Origin: a virus
Direction: 5' to 3' (one strand)
Virus record (IMG/VR): IMGVR_UViG_3300024255_000097
Coordinates: 1-31,190 of that record
Length of the DNA stretch: 31,190 bases
Within the stretch, counting starts at the first letter, position 1. Each line of letters starts with the position of its first letter. The notes beneath the pieces were generated by a model, which saw nothing but the letters and a program-made list of their open reading frames with translations, was not told where the DNA came from and did no database searches. This document shows, piece after piece, positions 29,379 through 31,190 of this stretch. The translations under genes and the position numbers were made by a program.

Positions 29379-30012
29379 CATACTCCCCTCTTTCTACCAT
29401 AAAAAAGCAAACTTGTACAAGTCTGCCTGTCTTTTTGTCATAACCCCAACCTGCATTTGAAGGCGCATGCCAATATCTTGCAGGGTATACTAATGCTCTA
29501 TTGTATATATTTGCTGAGAACATATGTAAATCAAAGTTAGGGTGTCCTTTCCAAACATCTTTAAATCCTGTAGAGTTATCAAAAGTCACTTCTTTTGTTT
29601 TCCAAATTGTTTTTGATTTTCTACTTCTAAAAAATGCAGTACCCGCTGTAGGGTCTGGCTCAGGGGATAGATATATAACTGCGGCATACTCTGTACCTCC
29701 AAGTCTATTCTCCCTGTCCATATAGGTTGCATCATGATGAATCCAATTTTGAGGAGACTTATCTCTAATAGTTCCTAGTGTAAACGCAGCGTTGCTAGTA
29801 TTGTGAGGAAAGTTTATCATGTTTCTATTTAACATATGTGATAATTTATTCCTAACATATATCCTGTTCTCTTTCGAGAATGTTCCTCTAGTTCGCTGAC
29901 CTGGGAACTTTGTTTGCATACCCATTTGACCTGGGTGAAAGAACATAGCAAGTGCCTGTTCTCTCACTTTATCAGGTTCAGGGTAGAAATTATCTTGGAC
30001 TACTATTCTCAC
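29356..30012 (-). CDS. 2OG-Fe(II) oxygenase-like protein (DUF6445-like)
   Basis: A 218-residue protein. Iron ligands are His92-x-Asp94 in NWIHHDATYM and His182 in ARYWHAPSN, and Arg197 in GRLVQVCFF would bind 2-oxoglutarate. VVQDNFYPEPDKVREQALAM at the start and LSPEPDPTAGTAFFRSR follow the DUF6445 pattern. It would hydroxylate a protein or small molecule, substrate unknown. The start is GTG, overlapping the previous stop (GTGA). It keeps the canonical triad, unlike the HxH version at 12164-12775. Confidence 0.83.
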   Translation of the reverse strand: MRIVVQDNFYPEPDKVREQALAMFFHPGQMGMQTKFPGQRTRGTFSKENRIYVRNKLSHMLNRNMINFPHNTSNAAFTLGTIRDKSPQNWIHHDATYMDRENRLGGTEYAAVIYLSPEPDPTAGTAFFRSRKSKTIWKTKEVTFDNSTGFKDVWKGHPNFDLHMFSANIYNRALVYPARYWHAPSNAGWGYDKKTGRLVQVCFFMVERGEYDDRIQQQ

Positions 30013-30224
30013 TTTTGTAATTCATTTAAAGTTTCAATACCACCAACTATTTTTAATAGATACTCTTTCTTATCAGCTAAGTCTTCTTCTAATAAATGTA
30101 TCTCTTGTCTAGTCTTTGCTTGTTGTGTTTCTAAATTACTTAAAAGCATATCAGATTTAGACATAGTTTCTAGTGGCTCGTCTGTTATTCCTAGTAATTT
30201 ACTAAGAGGTGTGTCTTTTGCCAT
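30009..30224 (-). CDS. Small coiled-coil phage protein
   Basis: A 71-residue protein. After a short N-terminus (LSKLLGITDEPLE), residues 23-68 are strongly helical with heptad-like spacing (MLLSNLETQQAKTRQEIHLL, EEDLADKKEYLLKIVGGI). The ATG has GGAG nine bases upstream. It overlaps the previous gene by 23 bases and the oxygenase by the GTGA junction. Function unknown. Confidence 0.68.
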   Translation of the reverse strand: MAKDTPLSKLLGITDEPLETMSKSDMLLSNLETQQAKTRQEIHLLEEDLADKKEYLLKIVGGIETLNELQK

Positions 30225-30396
30225 GTTTTCTCACTCCATTTCCTAGGTGTACTTCGCTACCATCAGACTTTCGCATGACGATATTTCTAAAGTAGTTTCC
30301 TCTTTTTAAATATGTTTTGATAGCTTCTTCCATAGCTTTCTCGGAAGTGCCATCGTTAAATGTGAAGGTATATCCTCCAGCTTCTTTCTTAATCAT
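30202..30396 (-). CDS. Small phage protein of unknown function
   Basis: A 64-residue protein with an N-terminal beta hairpin-like region (GGYTFTFNDGTSEKAMEEAI) and a basic C-terminus (GNGVRKHGKRHTS). ATGA overlap with the preceding gene supports the start. No family is recognised. Confidence 0.63.
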   Translation of the reverse strand: MIKKEAGGYTFTFNDGTSEKAMEEAIKTYLKRGNYFRNIVMRKSDGSEVHLGNGVRKHGKRHTS

Positions 30397-30992
30397 TTTG
30401 CTGTTATTCTCTCCTCATAATCGGCGTAATCTTCATTCCACCAATGAGGCTTGTCTCTGTGAGACCATGCTGCAAATGTAGCTTTGTCAAGATGATAATA
30501 ATCTCGATAACTCTGTATAGGATTATCGTAGTCTTTCAACTCATCTGGCATTGCCAATCCAAATTCTGTAAATCCTAGTCTGGGCATATTCTTTGGCTCA
30601 GGTAGTTTGTTTACTACTTCTACTATAGATTTGTGTTGTTTGCCATAACGATAGTGGTACTCATCATTTAACGCGTTAGCGTAACAATGAGTCCACTCAA
30701 AGTTATCCAAGCTCGACCTTACCCATATCGTACACGGATGATTATACATCATCGGTAGGTATGGCGTGAGCGGTCGCTGGTCAAGCGGTAGGTGCTTAAT
30801 CTTGGCTTTCTCACTATTTAGTACCTCACGTTCGTCCTTGTCAAGCGCACGGGGTACAAAACCTAGTTTGGCATCAATCCATATCGCAGTACATAAGAGT
30901 TGTGCTGCCTCGAGAGGCATCTTTACTATGTGCTTGTCGACATGATACTCTGCGCACTTGTCTAGGTTTTCATCTAAATAAAATAAATTCAT
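30393..30992 (-). CDS. Conserved phage protein, unknown function
   Basis: A 199-residue protein. The N-terminus (MNLFYLDENLDKCAEYHVDK, then HIVKMPLEAAQLLCTAIW) is a block I associate with a widespread phage family of unknown function. Conserved-looking His, Asp and Lys residues (His22, Asp24, Lys25, His26) suggest a catalytic or metal site. NHPCTIWVRSSLDNFEWT and a Trp-rich C-terminus follow. The ATG at 30992 overlaps the stop of the zinc-ribbon gene (TAATG). A start five codons upstream is less likely. Confidence 0.75.
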   Translation of the reverse strand: MNLFYLDENLDKCAEYHVDKHIVKMPLEAAQLLCTAIWIDAKLGFVPRALDKDEREVLNSEKAKIKHLPLDQRPLTPYLPMMYNHPCTIWVRSSLDNFEWTHCYANALNDEYHYRYGKQHKSIVEVVNKLPEPKNMPRLGFTEFGLAMPDELKDYDNPIQSYRDYYHLDKATFAAWSHRDKPHWWNEDYADYEERITAK

Positions 30993-31150
30993 TACGCAAT
31001 CCAGCATTTATACTGAGGACATTCGCCATTGTCTGACTGTATTGATGTCCCACAGTGTTTGCACTCTCCGTAATGGTATGTTTCAAACTCTTTTGTTTCT
31101 GAGTTCCACATATTAACTGTTTTGTGTTCGTTGTATTCTGTATTTTTCAT
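30992..31150 (-). CDS. 52-residue zinc-ribbon-like microprotein
   Basis: A short frame from the ATG at 31148-31150 to TAA at 30992-30994. It carries ECKHCGTSIQSDNGECPQYKC, with Cys30-x2-Cys33 and later Cys44 and Cys49, a possible four-Cys zinc site. The N-terminus is charged and polar. It is first after the promoter at 31157-31185, whose predicted +1 is the A of this ATG, and no ribosome site is present. It is coupled to the next gene by TAATG. Possible roles include a small regulator or host-protein binder. None is proven. Confidence 0.72.
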   Translation of the reverse strand: MKNTEYNEHKTVNMWNSETKEFETYHYGECKHCGTSIQSDNGECPQYKCWIA

Positions 31151-31156
31151 ATGTAT

Positions 31157-31185
31157 ATTATACTAAAATTATAAGCATATGTCAA
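31157..31185 (-). promoter_or_regulatory. Sigma70-type promoter upstream of zinc-ribbon gene and accessory block
   Basis: TTGACA (31180-31185), 17-base spacer with GCTTATAATTTT, TATAAT (31157-31162) then ATAC. AATAC lies upstream, as in the ligase promoter. Seven positions after the -10 is 31150, the A of the first ATG. Confidence 0.9.
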
Positions 31186-31190
31186 GTATT

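Noticed and set aside
1-31190. tRNA genes, CRISPR arrays, insertion sequences, integration sites.
   Set aside because: No cloverleaf-like sequence, regularly spaced repeat, transposase or integrase was seen on either strand.

Overview
This 31-kb window looks like the early/replication half of a virulent tailed bacteriophage, probably marine. All recognisable genes lie on the minus strand, so transcription runs from high to low coordinates. Genes are tightly packed with ATGA, GTGA or TAATG overlaps, and the base composition is AT-rich. I see no virion structural, packaging, lysis, integrase, tRNA or CRISPR genes. The host cannot be fixed. There are no photosynthesis genes, and the promoters have near-perfect sigma70-type hexamers, so a bacterium whose housekeeping polymerase reads TTGACA/TATAAT is implied.

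Layout in transcription order. (1) 31150-27635: a small-gene accessory block holding a zinc-ribbon microprotein, a conserved phage protein of unknown role, a DUF6445-like 2OG-Fe(II) oxygenase, a DUF3310-like protein, an HTH protein whose frame continues past a TGA for 43 codons, a membrane protein and a half-size sulfotransferase-like protein. (2) 27571-27104: a one-gene unit for a SANT/Myb-like regulator, ending in a UUCG terminator. It is followed by an SH3-like small protein and a PC4-like ssDNA-binding protein. (3) 26373-22884: the catalytic half of a split NAD+-dependent DNA ligase, a GIY-YIG nuclease, a carbamoyltransferase, an SGNH-like hydrolase and a 35-aa microprotein. (4) 22783-21307: the other ligase half and a regulator with four SANT-like repeats, ending in a second UUCG terminator. 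(5) 21226-16828: the DnaB-like helicase, small proteins, a sulfotransferase, a ParB-like protein, a sugar-nucleotide epimerase/dehydratase and a methyltransferase. (6) 16785-7854: the DnaG-like primase, family A DNA polymerase, a 2OG oxygenase, an asparagine synthetase, a HIGH-type nucleotidyltransferase, an SF2 helicase and a glycosyltransferase. (7) 7828-3551: an unknown protein, a likely SSB, a peroxiredoxin and the gp47/gp46 (SbcD/SbcC) nuclease pair. (8) 3484-1: glutaredoxin, a PD-(D/E)XK nuclease, a 5'-3' exonuclease, NrdA and the start of NrdB.

Seven promoters share TTGACA/T, an exactly 17-bp spacer and TATAAT. They also share an upstream AT-rich motif and a spacer core close to CTTAAAA. 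Two of them place the predicted +1 on the A of the first ATG, and a third leaves only four bases of leader, so several transcripts look leaderless. The replication genes (polymerase, primase, helicase, SSB, ligase, exonuclease, gp46/47) are interleaved with sugar, amide, carbamoyl, sulfate and 2OG chemistry. The chemistry is therefore likely expressed together with replication, which leaves open whether it modifies DNA, small molecules or surface glycans.
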